Shown here: positions 55,224 through 64,000 of the stretch, one piece after another
How the letters are laid out: the number at the start of each line of letters is the position of its first letter
How positions within the stretch are numbered: position 1 is the stretch's first letter
Assembly (NCBI GenBank): GCA_021234155.1
Contig: JAJEKV010000020.1
Coordinates: forward strand, 6,060,563-6,124,562
Direction: 5' to 3'
Origin: Isoetes taiwanensis
Taxonomy: Eukaryota; Streptophyta; Lycopodiopsida; Isoetales; Isoetaceae
DNA length: 64,000 nt
Made by a program: the position numbers and the translations under genes
The notes under the pieces: model-generated
Database searches by the model: none
Told to the model about the DNA's origin: nothing
Seen by the model: only the letters and a program-made list of their open reading frames with translations

Positions 55224-56340
55224 CCTTAGACTGCCATCCTTCTTCTTAACAAAGAGAATGGGCGCCCAAATGGCGTAAACACTAGGTCTAATAAAACCTA
55301 GGTCAAGCGGCTCCCAAGAATCGCTTCTTTAGCTCCGACAATTCCTGCGTTGTCATTCTATATGGAGCCTTGCTCGTTGGCTTTGTTCCTGGCTCGAGTG
55401 CAATCTCGCACTCAACTCCCCTGTATGGAGGGAGCTGCTTGATCTCATCTGGAAAGAGATCATGGAATTCGCGGATCAGCTTAGCTACTTGCTTCGCAAC
55501 TTGTCGAGCACCTTGTCTTCTTTGGTTCCTTCCGATTCAGCTCGCTAATCTCAAGCTTGAAGATGTATGCCACTTGCTCACTCTTGATGCACTTGAACAG
55601 CCGTTTAGAAGACATACACGCGCATGATGGGGAACAACTTCCTTACTGTTATCTCAATGATCTTGCCGGGCGTTGGGAAGGTCACCTTCCGCTTCCACCG
55701 CCGATAATGGCCCCCGCCGCCCGAGGTACTCCATTCCTATGATCAAGTCATACTTGCCAATGCCCATTACCTGCCCCTATCCGATATTAATCCCCGGCAA
55801 GTCGATGTCGGTTAATTCTCTTGCCCGCCGCCCCGCCTTTATTGCACCACTTGCTAAGACAACGGGTCTTGGCTTTGACTTTAGCGGCTTCAACTTCAAC
55901 ATTTGAACCATTCGGGGGATGCAAAGTTATGGCTGCTTCCCGAGTCTATCAAGACTATGAAGGACTTGGCCTTGGCCTTCCCTACCGTGGAAATTACCTT
56001 ATCGGGCTCTCTCGCTTGCTCAGATCTATTGCGGCAAAGATATGACACTCACCCCAATGTAGTCGCTGGCCTCTTCGCCGCCGCCGCTCGGACCGGGGCA
56101 TCCCAATCTCCCAACTCCGCTAGAGCCGCACTCATGACGAGGGGCAGTTTGTCGTCCTATGGTTCTGGCCGGAAGCACTCGGGCACAGCTTGCTTTTCTA
56201 TGCATTCCCGCCTCTTTTCCTTGGGCATTGCCTCGCAAAAGGATCGCGACCGCTTTGGAGTAGTTTGACCCCTCCCGCTTGTCCTTGAAGGACACCCGCT
56301 TCTTCTCCGGCTTTGTTTCCCGGGTTCCCACCATATGGGG
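55224..56340 (-). pseudogene. pol: Zinc knuckle region, protease and RT start, heavily shifted
   Basis: The protease active site is readable as [18 protein letters not shown] near 55955-55900. Around it, many small shifts break the frame. The knuckle region before it (minus 56334-56026) is only partly readable. The unusual density of small indels in this GC-rich stretch may partly be consensus error. Confidence 0.65.
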
Positions 56341-57382
56341 TCTAGCCGGACTGGACTAGCTGCCCCGGGGCTATAGCTTCCCGTCGCCTTGCCTTTATCC
56401 CGAAATACCGGCCGCTTACGCCTGGCTATTCGGAGGTCCCCACCCCCGCAAGCTTATAGCCTTGGATTCCGCTTCGACATTGTCCCTAGGGTTTATTGCC
56501 CTCACAAGCTTATGGATCTCCTCATTCAGCCCCTCAATATAGCTTTCATCGCATGCTTCTCTCCCAACTTCGGTGACATACTGACCTTAGTCTCATGAAT
56601 TCCTCTCAGATATTTCGACTGATTTGTTGCCTTGCTGCAACCTGTAAAACCGGCCTTGCATCATCTTTGGACTTATGTTCCCTCGAACGTAATGGCGCTT
56701 TGAAGGCTTTAGCAAACTTTACGAACTTACAAGCATCCCCGCTTAAGCCATGTGCCTTTGCATAACCCTTCCACCAAATCCGGCGGCTCCTTTCAAGTTG
56801 GCTGTTGCAACTCTGCCTTTGTCCTTATCCTTCATGCCATAAGCATTTCGTGCTTTCGCTCATTTCGTCCAGCCCATGCCTCTGCTTCCAATCCCCGACT
56901 GTTCTCCCCGAGAACTGTTCGATTCGGGCCTTCCATACATTGCCGGTCGCGGAATCTACCTTCTTCTGGTAGTCGAGGCCCCGGTGTCTCTTTTGTCGTC
57001 CATCGGGGTATTCCTCCGCCTTCAGATCCATTGGATTTCTCGAAGCCTCGTTTCTTCCTCTTCCTGAGGTGAGTCCGAAGTCCGGAACTTGAGTCGGAAG
57101 ATTCCGGGCTGGAGGATCTCCTTCTCTTGCTCCTCTTCTTGTCTTTTCCTGCCCTCCGAGCTGATGCTTGCGGCAACTGAGCGTTGCCCACCGAACCCAC
57201 TCCTGCTTGCGCGGACAGTAATGCCTTTATCTGCTCCAGGTCCGTCCTCATCTGGGCTATCTCCTCCTCTGGGGTCATGGGTTCCATATCCTCAAATAGG
57301 TTCCTTGCCGGGGGTGGTCTGGGTGGGGTTTGCTCTTCTATAAGATCTCGCAGTTGTCGTTCCCCTGCGTTTAGGCCTCTAG
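56341..57382 (-). pseudogene. gag: Gag, frameshifted
   Basis: The first frame begins just after an AG acceptor at 57383 (…CATGCAG) and reads ARGLNAGERQLRDLIEEQ, then PARNLFEDMEPMTPEEE, matching the RNLF…MTPE start of element 1 gag. A Ser/Arg/Lys-rich stretch follows. QKKVDSATGNVWKAR at about 56985 begins the capsid domain in another frame. The rest is broken. Confidence 0.7.
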
Positions 57383-57563
57383 CTGCATGCACAAGCAATT
57401 CATGGTTATATGATTAGTTCCTTTGTTCTCTTGCATTGATTATGCTTGTTGGTATAATTGTGGGGCAAAATACATCAACAAAACATTTAAAGTGCAATAG
57501 GATTTATATTCATATATCATATAATATTTTAGATACAAAAAGTCTCCGGGATCAAGAGTCTGA
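57383..57563 (-). other. AT-rich spacer / probable intron end before gag
   Basis: Non-coding, ending in TGCATGCAG on the minus strand, at the same place as the spacer at 41410-41638 of element 1. Confidence 0.45.
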
Positions 57564-59120
57564 CTAGTCTTGAAATCGCCGGTAAGACGGGTTGTCCTCG
57601 AGAAACTTCTTTACTTGGGCTGTACCTACTGTACTTCCCAAGTTCCTGAGTATATCCCTTGCTGTTCCCCCTCGGATGGCGGATGCTAGCTCTTCCACCC
57701 GTCTATGGGAGGTATGAGCTGCCGTTACTGCCAACCTACCTTGTCGAAGGTGGGGTACTGCAAAGTCGAAGATGCCCAAGGCTGTTTTCCGCTTCACTAA
57801 AATGACATGGTCCACCTTTTCTGATAGGCGTGCGTGCATGCCAAATCCCTAGAAAGTGCTACCAAAGATCTCGCAGACGCCTTCCTCTCCCGTGGGCTGA
57901 AGCGGCCAGAAATATTATTACTCTACCCTCTGTTAGGAGCGGAAGGTAATATTTGAGTGTCGCCCGGCACTCCTCCACGTGCCCCTGAGGTGCCCCTGTG
58001 CCTTGATGCATACTGGTCTACGGGTACTTGAACTAATTCCTTGTAATCGTGGAAGAGCGTTCGTACACTTGTCAGGTTTGTGGCTCTCCCTTGGAATTTT
58101 GCTATCTGTTCTTGTGAGGAAGAAGACTCCCCTTGAAGTACTCTTGTTGTCTTCCCCCTTATTCCCATCTCAAGCCTCGGTGCTATAAACTCCTCCTCTC
58201 AGAGGGAAGTTCCTCCGACATCATACCTCCGAGATAGTGCCGTAAGCTTCAATGTCCGAGATGGTGTGTCCTGTGTAAGTGGTCGCCTCTCGTATTTTTG
58301 TACCGGAAAATCTTCCGTTTCTTGGTCGATGAAGTCTTCTAGATCCGGGCTGTTGCCGTAGGGAGGTGAAGGAGTTCATCGACGCGGTAGCCTCCGGCCC
58401 CCAAGCATTGGGGAGGTTTTGATGTCATTTAGCAGCAAGTATTCCCGTCCTTCGACTATGACCGGTGCTAGACTTGTTATTCCTGTACCCAATTGGTTGT
58501 GCAATCCTCTGGTGGGTGGTCCAAAAACCAAGCGGGTGATGTCTTGTTCCGCTTCCCCGGCGTTCCTCCTCCCGGGTCCACCTCTATGTCATCCTCGCTT
58601 CCCTGCTCGGAGTCTTCACTCTCTTGGATGCTTCTCGCTATGGTCTCTTCAGATTCAAGCCAGAGGCGCGTTCGGTCATTCCAAGGCCCAAGGGTGTGAC
58701 TTCTAGCGGCTGAATTGATGGTTCACCTATTACGGTTTTTCGCCCCTATATACTAGATATAGCGCTAAGGTCGTGGTTGTAGGAGAAGAAGACTTTGCCA
58801 TTGCTTGTTAGGGTCATGTAGGTTGGTAAGCGGTTGGTTCTTGTTCCTCAATGCCTTGGCAATATTGGGTACATGATTGAGGGTCGCTGTTTGCAATGCG
58901 GTCCTTGGTACAAAGTACCCTATGCATGGCGGTATCTTCGTAAGCTAGGGACAACTTTCTCTTGGAATTCCTCGCAGGACTTGGCCGGCAGAAAGGATTG
59001 GAGTTCGTGGTTCTTTGAAAGGTCAAATTCTTTTTGAAATACTTGGAATACTATATTGACATCTACTTCAGTGATGTGGGGGGAGGCGCTATACCAACTG
59101 ATGAAGGCTTCTGTAGCCAT
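57564..59120 (-). pseudogene. ORF2 of H3-element 2, frameshifted
   Basis: It starts MATEAFISWYSASPHITEVD at 59120, similar to MAPSSFVRWSNDSNHIREIP of element 1 ORF2. The middle is broken by several shifts. Recognisable later parts are KYYLPLLTEGRVIIF (about 57955-57910) and VDHVILVKRKTALGIFDF (57839 onward) through to a stop at 57564. Conservation of both ends in order shows it is the same gene. Function unknown. Confidence 0.65.
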
Positions 59121-59231
59121 GGCGAAGAGCGTGCTGCCGATGTCAAACGAAACTGGGAGCGCCTGACTAAGCTGAAAGATCGCCTCAATTGCGGGAGCAG
59201 TTCTGTGGTTGAGGTTTAGGGGTTATGCGGG

Positions 59232-59242
59232 GATATATATAG
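59232..59242 (-). promoter_or_regulatory. TATA box before ORF2
   Basis: The minus strand reads CCCTATATATATCC about 115 bp before the ATG at 59120. Confidence 0.55.
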
Positions 59243-59423
59243 GGAATTTATGCCCTAAAATTTTTAGGGTTTCTAAAACTCCTGACATTTGGGATGAGGC
59301 TAATGTTTCTTGGTTAATTTGAGGCTCGAAGTGGCTTGCCTATAGTCTTAGGGTTCTAATGCAACAAATTTTGGTCGATTTGGGTATGTCTAGCTCAAGT
59401 TATGAACTTGGGAAGTTCGGGCG

Positions 59424-59490
59424 GCTCTAAGAGTGCGCGGGAGGGGTGTTAGGTTGGGACCTAACTAGGCTCTGGCGCACTCTTGGAGTC
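59424..59490. repeat. Palindrome B1 (between the H3-like gene and ORF2)
   Basis: Outer stem CTCTAAGAGTGCGC / GCGCACTCTTGGAG and inner stem TTAGGT / ACCTAA. It is one of four copies in this element. Confidence 0.85.
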
Positions 59491-59632
59491 ACTGGTGAAA
59501 TTACTCCAATTGTTCCAAAACTAATACTGTGCCTAATGAATGTACATTCTTAAACAACTATATATTTTATTATTCAAAATTTTATACATCAGATATAATC
59601 CTGTTAGTTACAAAAAAATAATTTCCCTTCTA

Positions 59633-60833
59633 TTAGTCCCTCCGCTTGATGTACTTAGCCAGTCTCATATCCTTTGGCTGAAGGGTGACTCTTTTTCCAT
59701 GGAGAGTGCATGCTAATGAGTCTTCGAAGTGCTGCACAACCTCCATCTCTGCTGCTTCTTGTAAAGCGAGTAACATGTCGTTGGTTACTCGCTTGTTGGG
59801 GTCGAACTCCCACAAAATTTCTCGGACAAACCTCTGGAATGCTGCCCTCGGGATGAGGAATCCGTAGCTCCTTTGGAAGTGCTTGATTTCCCGCAAGGCT
59901 CTGGCAAAAGGGGAGTCTTGGGATCTCTTCATAGGCTTCTTGGGGGGTTCTGGTAGCTCTGGCGGGGGTTTGAGCTGGAATGCTTCCCGAGTTGGCTTCC
60001 CTCCTTCGACAGTTTTGACCCTGTTTGCTTCGTAGTAAGCTGCGTAGTCTTCGTGCATCTTCTTGTATATTTTGTAATCTGCTAATTCTTTCTTGTACCT
60101 CCTCTCTGGTCCTAAGGTGTACGAGTCTCGGGCGGTTTTGGTTGCTTTCTTGCCGGCTGCCTTCTCTGCATCTAGCTTCTTTGCTTCTTGCCATACCGAG
60201 AATGGTGGGGGCAACGGCGGGGGTAAGTTAATCTGTGTCTCAACTGTGCTTGGAGTTGGGATTGGCTCTTCCTCGCGGATTTCCTCTGTTTCAGGTTGAG
60301 GGTTAAGCTGCTGCTGTGAGGATTCTCCCGTTCCGAGAAGGGTTGCCTCCAAGAATGCTGCTATATCGACAGTCTCCTCCGACGAGGTTGGGGATTGTTC
60401 ACCTTCGGTTGGCTCGTTTATAGATCGCCCGACGGGTTCTTCTCTTCTTTTTCGGGGGTTCTTGAGTCATTACCCTTTTTCCTTTGGGGTCGGGGTCCTC
60501 TCTGTTCTTGGTTCTTTGTTCCCGCCATTGGTCGTCTTCTGGTTCTGCAACCTCCTCATCTGCTTCTGTTCTCGCTTTCTCCTCCTTCCTCTTGGCTCTT
60601 TCTTCTCTTCTTCTTGCCTTTTCCTCTTTCTTCTTGGCCTTTTCTTCTTTCCTCTTTGCCTTTTCTTCTTTCCTCCGCCTCCTCTCCAAATTCCTGTAAT
60701 ACCTAGGCCGCCTCTCCATGTCAGCCTTCAGTTTGTCGTCAGCATCTTTGAGCTTCTGTTCAGCTGCGAGCACTTGGGCGCTGGGCCTATCTTCCTTCTT
60801 TGGCTTGCGGGCGGTTTGTTTGGTCCTAGCCAT
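59633..60833 (-). CDS. Histone H3-like protein of a retrotransposon (one frameshift)
   Basis: ATG at 60833 gives [10 protein letters not shown], identical to the H3 tail, followed by Pro at position 10. Frame 60833-60399 then encodes a long Lys/Arg/Glu-rich segment (RRKEEKAKRKEEKAKKKEEK), probably a single charged helix. One shift, most likely in the C- and A-runs near 60455-60470, leads to the frame that ends at 59633. The C-terminal ~88 residues (from about 59905) are an H3 fold: ALREIKHFQRS, FQRFVREI, LLALQEAAEMEVVQHFED, CTLHGKRVTLQPKDMRLAKYI. By hand, about 41 of 87 positions agree with canonical H3. The equivalents of His113, Lys115, Arg116 and Asp123 are kept; Arg63 is replaced by Pro. 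Loop 1 has canonical H3 length. Total about 400 residues, three times a normal H3. Confidence 0.9.
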
Positions 60834-60941
60834 TGTAATGACAAATATTCCCGATTTGGAGCAGGGCGCCAAAAGATCGGCTAATGAGAAGGAGCTCGTG
60901 GAAGCACGGGAGAAACCTAAAAAATGAGCCTATGTCCCGTA

Positions 60942-60948
60942 ATTTATA
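60942..60948 (-). promoter_or_regulatory. TATA box before the H3-like gene
   Basis: The minus strand reads CCCTATAAATTACGG about 110 bp before the ATG at 60833. Confidence 0.6.
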
Positions 60949-61058
60949 GGGTTGGATTTTTAGGGTTTGGTCGATTTAATCTTCTGGTGGTTTTGTTGGC
61001 AAAAGTCTCCCTGTCTTGGGCGAAATTGGGGTCTTGTTTGGTGCTGCTTCTTCGAATG

Positions 61059-61125
61059 GCTCTAAGAGTGCGCGGGAGGGGTGTTAGGTTGGGACCTAAC
61101 TAGGCTCTGGCGCACTCTTGGAGTC
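61059..61125. repeat. Palindrome B2 (leader)
   Basis: Nearly identical to 59424-59490, about 110 bp upstream of the H3 TATA box. Confidence 0.85.
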
Positions 61126-61255
61126 GTCGGCCTTCTCTGCTCCAACACACCCAATTTACACAATTTACATGCTGTTACTCCCTAATTTAAGCATTTTAAG
61201 CAGGATCCTATCATTACTTTGACCCTTTTTATTAATTTACGTTTAATTTTAAGGG

Positions 61256-61354
61256 TCACTTTTGGGGATGACTCTAAGAGTGCGCGGGAGGGGTGTTAGG
61301 TTGGGACCTAACTATGCTCTGGCGCACTCTTGGAGTCGCTGTTCCAAAAGTGAC
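61256..61354. repeat. Palindrome B3 (leader), extended arms
   Basis: The common core is 61269-61337. Here the pairing extends further out with GTCACTTTTGG / CCAAAAGTGAC, a perfect 11-bp outer stem. Confidence 0.85.
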
Positions 61355-61484
61355 TTGTACTTAATGTTTTTCGATGTTTTAACATACAATTCTAGCTATT
61401 TCGAACTCTTTTGATCGGGATTTCATCTTTTATCTTACCATTTGGAGTTCCTAAGGTCAAGTTCTAGGGTTTATATGGGGTGAC

Positions 61485-61552
61485 GACTCTAAGAGTGCGC
61501 GAAAGGGCCATTAGGTCTGAACCTAACATGCTCCGGGCGCACTCTTGGAGTC
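61485..61552. repeat. Palindrome B4 (leader), diverged copy
   Basis: The stems are kept, but the loop reads TTAGGTctgaACCTAA instead of TTAGGTtgggACCTAA, and other unpaired bases also differ. Confidence 0.8.
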
Positions 61553-61768
61553 ATTGGCCAAAAGTGCTATTTCGATTGTTTATTCTATCCTACCTATGTT
61601 CTCTACTTATCTTAATCGTAGATAATTACTATCTCTACCCCGGGAGAAAAAATTTTTCCCGCTACTCGAGGTTTGTGCCTGGGCTTTTATCTCCAAGACT
61701 GAATGTCTAGATGAGTTAGTCCCTATAGGGTTTCGGTCAGTGCTCGATCCTGGTCTGCCAAGATCATA

Positions 61769-61780
61769 GCTCTGATACCA
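61769..61780 (-). other. Primer binding site (initiator Met tRNA)
   Basis: The minus strand reads TGGTATCAGAGC next to the LTR end at 61782. Confidence 0.95.
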
Positions 61781-61781
61781 C

Positions 61782-63445
61782 TGTGACGTCCCCTACTCGT
61801 ATACGGTGCACTCACCGTATACAAACAGGAGTTCATCCCCCATACCAGCTCCATGCTAATACAGGGCCCTCCACATGACACTGCAACCGTGTCGGGTTCC
61901 AGTGGGAAGAGTGGAAGGGTCATTGCACCGTCTTTCCTCGTGGCCTACCTAGCTGCGGAAGCGTAAACATACATGTCAGTAGCACATACATCAACATCAT
62001 ATGACCATCACGAAGGATGGTCCTCCACATATCTGCATAGACAAAGATCAGCACTGCACATAGGAAATCCTACCCAAGGCTCAGACTCAAGGGATGACTG
62101 ACGGCTTGGGTCTCCAGAGTTCATTGCAGACAGAATTCATGGCAATGGATTTGGCTGGCATATGAACATGGCTTAGGGTTGTCCACTCCATCCCCCTCAC
62201 ATGACGCACTTTTGCGAGTGGTCTGAAAAGTGTCGGGGCCTGACTGTAGCCCGCCGGATGCATAGCCAAGAGGGCTACTCCTGGGCTCATCTTCCCAGTT
62301 CCGATGGGGCAGGTAGGGATCACTCCCTCCAGAGATCTACATGCTGACTCAAGGTGGCTAGAGGGCCTTGCCCGTGATTCGACCGAACCCACCGGAAGGT
62401 GAACACCACCCCCGGGTGTCGAGCCCATGCCATGCCTTGCCCGCACGCAGTGGCAAGCCATTGGACCTAGCCACAATGGTTCCCGGTAGGCTTTACACAC
62501 CAGAGGAACCGTTCATGAGTCAGGACATGAACCTCCTTCTCAGCCAGTCTGGCCCCTTCACCCACATCCCGGTGTGGCTCTTGCAGACGTGCCTAAATCT
62601 ACAATTGTGCTAGAGAGGCTACTCTAGGAGCATCAACTACAAAGCTTTAGGTCTCTACCCCCCTTCCCAATACAAGGAGTTCATAGAGATACATCATCCA
62701 TATACATCACAGAAGAACTAAAGAACAAGATCTAACCTACAACATAGAGTTAGGTTCTTTAGTTAGAATCTGCTATCTAGAGATCTGGATGGCCAATCTA
62801 ATAGGCTAAACCTACTGATTCAATGACTAAAATAGGGTTTAGACTATCTAATTGGCCAAATACCTGATCCTTGAGGGGCTCCTCCTGACCTGAGCTCGAC
62901 CATCCTGCTGAAACGCTCGAATCTAGAGAAACTAAGGATGCAACTCTCCTAGTCCGAGTCTGGGATGCGGTTTTGGCTGTTGAGGCAGCCAAAACAGAGT
63001 CCTGAAGCCCTAAAATCGAAAATTGGGCTAGTTAGGGTTTCCTACTCTATATAGACAAGGGAGTTGGCTAGGGTTTCCAATTATCCCCTTTTGGCATGTG
63101 GGATAATTGGAACATGGGCCCACTTGCCTTTAAGGGCTAGGTGGCCAAATGTGCACACATGGAAATGTGTGCCCACATTAATGTGTACCTTGGAAAAGGT
63201 GCACATTAATTGCACCTATGGGTGTGGCCCACTTGGCATGAAGTGTCCACTTGGAAATGTGTGCCCACATTAATGTGTACATTGGAAAATGTGCACATTA
63301 ATAGTTGCACATATTTCTGGCAAGTTGCCCCCTAGGGCTACTCACCTGGCTACACGCTAGCGTACACGTCAGCTGGAGTGGCGTGTACGCGTGACGAGGC
63401 AGTACGGTATACGTCCTGGGGCGTATACTGTGCTGGAACGTCACA
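61782..63445 (-). repeat. 5' LTR of H3-element 2
   Basis: It matches 50061-51721. Differences are mostly clustered small indels. An inverted repeat near its minus-strand start, GTATACGccccaggaCGTATAC, parallels the one in element 1. Confidence 0.95.
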
Positions 63446-63772
63446 ACCGTTAGTTAGTAAAACCACACCTCCACAGATCTACATATAGGTTTTTTTGAAA
63501 TGTCTAAATAAAGAACATGTGGACCTAAGAAAACTATACTTTTCAACGGTGGACCAAAATTCGGGGTCATAGTGCATGGACGCATTCCGAGGAGCTGGAG
63601 CGAGTCAGGGATCAGGTAAATGGTCATTCTGTTGTGCAATCCCAACTTTTAGTCCGGCAATGAGCTGGTTTGGCATGTTAGTTCAGCCTTAGAGGCCTTA
63701 TAGATCCTGAGATCACAAGCTCTGACAAAAGAGCCTAACTATGGATGTTAAGTAAATAGATTAGATGTTATT
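63446..63772. other. Flank of H3-element 2, no gene seen
   Basis: It begins with the ACCGT duplication and continues the CCACACCTCC-rich flank seen before 50060. Confidence 0.6.
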
Positions 63773-64000
63773 CTACATTTCCACAAAAGTTCCCAAATTC
63801 TCCAACCCAAAAGTTGTAACCCAAATGTTCTCCACAAATTCTCTGTAATTGGAGCTATGCCAAATCTGAATCCCTTGGAATAGCACTTCTCTTTCAAAAT
63901 AAGGCGTGAGATCCTTGCCATTTCTAGGATTAGGCAACAATTCCCCTTCTGGAGTCATCAAGTAGAAAGCCCCACCTGGTACCCTCTTTATCAACCAGAA
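63773..64000 (-). pseudogene. Gypsy-type pol C-terminal fragment (window edge)
   Basis: The minus frame reads IKRVPGGAFYLMTPEGELLP, then NPRNGKDLTPYF. This is like the integrase C-terminal motif (GAY.L…G..LP.P.N…L..YF) of many plant gypsy elements. It runs off the window, so its element cannot be defined. Confidence 0.5.

Larger units (their letters stand above)
50061..63445 (-). mobile_element. H3-element 2: chromovirus carrying a histone H3-like gene
   Basis: A complete 13.4-kb LTR element on the minus strand with 1.66-kb LTRs and a perfect ACCGT target duplication (50056-50060 and 63446-63450). Minus-strand order: LTR, Met-tRNA primer site, leader with three palindromes, H3-like gene, a fourth palindrome, ORF2, gag, protease, RT, RNase H, integrase, chromodomain, hairpin, polypurine tract, LTR. 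This is the same order as H3-element 1, although the proteins and LTRs are substantially diverged. Confidence 0.95.

Overview
This is a stretch of nuclear DNA from a land plant with a large, repeat-rich genome. The evidence is Ty3/gypsy and chromovirus elements primed by initiator-Met tRNA, a plant-type LINE, and nested LTR elements with 5-bp target duplications. I see no ordinary host gene, so I do not name the species.

Layout. (1) 1-24944: a minus-strand, gag-only LTR element with ~2.3-kb LTRs; its left LTR is cut by the window edge. Its right LTR was split by a plus-strand chromovirus (4778-24136, target duplication TCAGG/TTAGG). That chromovirus was in turn split by a minus-strand Tat/Athila-like gypsy element (7244-18303, target duplication ATGTG) with an extra ~3-kb gene downstream of integrase. 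(2) 24945-32602: a ~1.7-kb inverted repeat, several short direct repeats, a tRNA-Glu-like relic and a 2.5-kb minisatellite of 19-bp units. (3) 32603-49391: a LINE bounded on both sides by (CT)n(CA)n microsatellite, whose ORF is interrupted by a complete chromovirus, here called H3-element 1 (35794-48966, target duplication TGTCC). (4) 50061-63445: a second complete chromovirus on the minus strand, H3-element 2 (target duplication ACCGT). (5) 63446-64000: the edge of another gypsy pol.

Main discovery. Both complete chromoviruses carry, between the tRNA primer site and gag, a gene whose product starts with the exact histone H3 tail [10 protein letters not shown] and ends in a full H3 histone fold. 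A 250-300 residue charged linker joins the two parts. The two copies have diverged a lot, but the tail is identical in protein with five synonymous codon differences, which implies selection on the peptide. A second shared gene (ORF2, no family recognised) follows, then gag, protease, RT, RNase H, integrase and a C-terminal chromodomain. Each H3-like gene and each ORF2 has its own TATA-like box 95-115 bp before its ATG. Large GC-rich palindromes lie in the spacers before these promoters: two in element 1 and four in element 2, unrelated in sequence but alike in position. A short hairpin with a paired base change sits next to the polypurine tract in all three chromoviruses. The combination of an H3 mimic and a chromodomain in one mobile element suggests a chromatin-directed replication or anti-silencing strategy; that function is inference.

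Most copies are decayed. Several single stops are TGA where the other copy or the context suggests CGA, as expected from methylated-cytosine deamination. Some frameshifts may be consensus errors.
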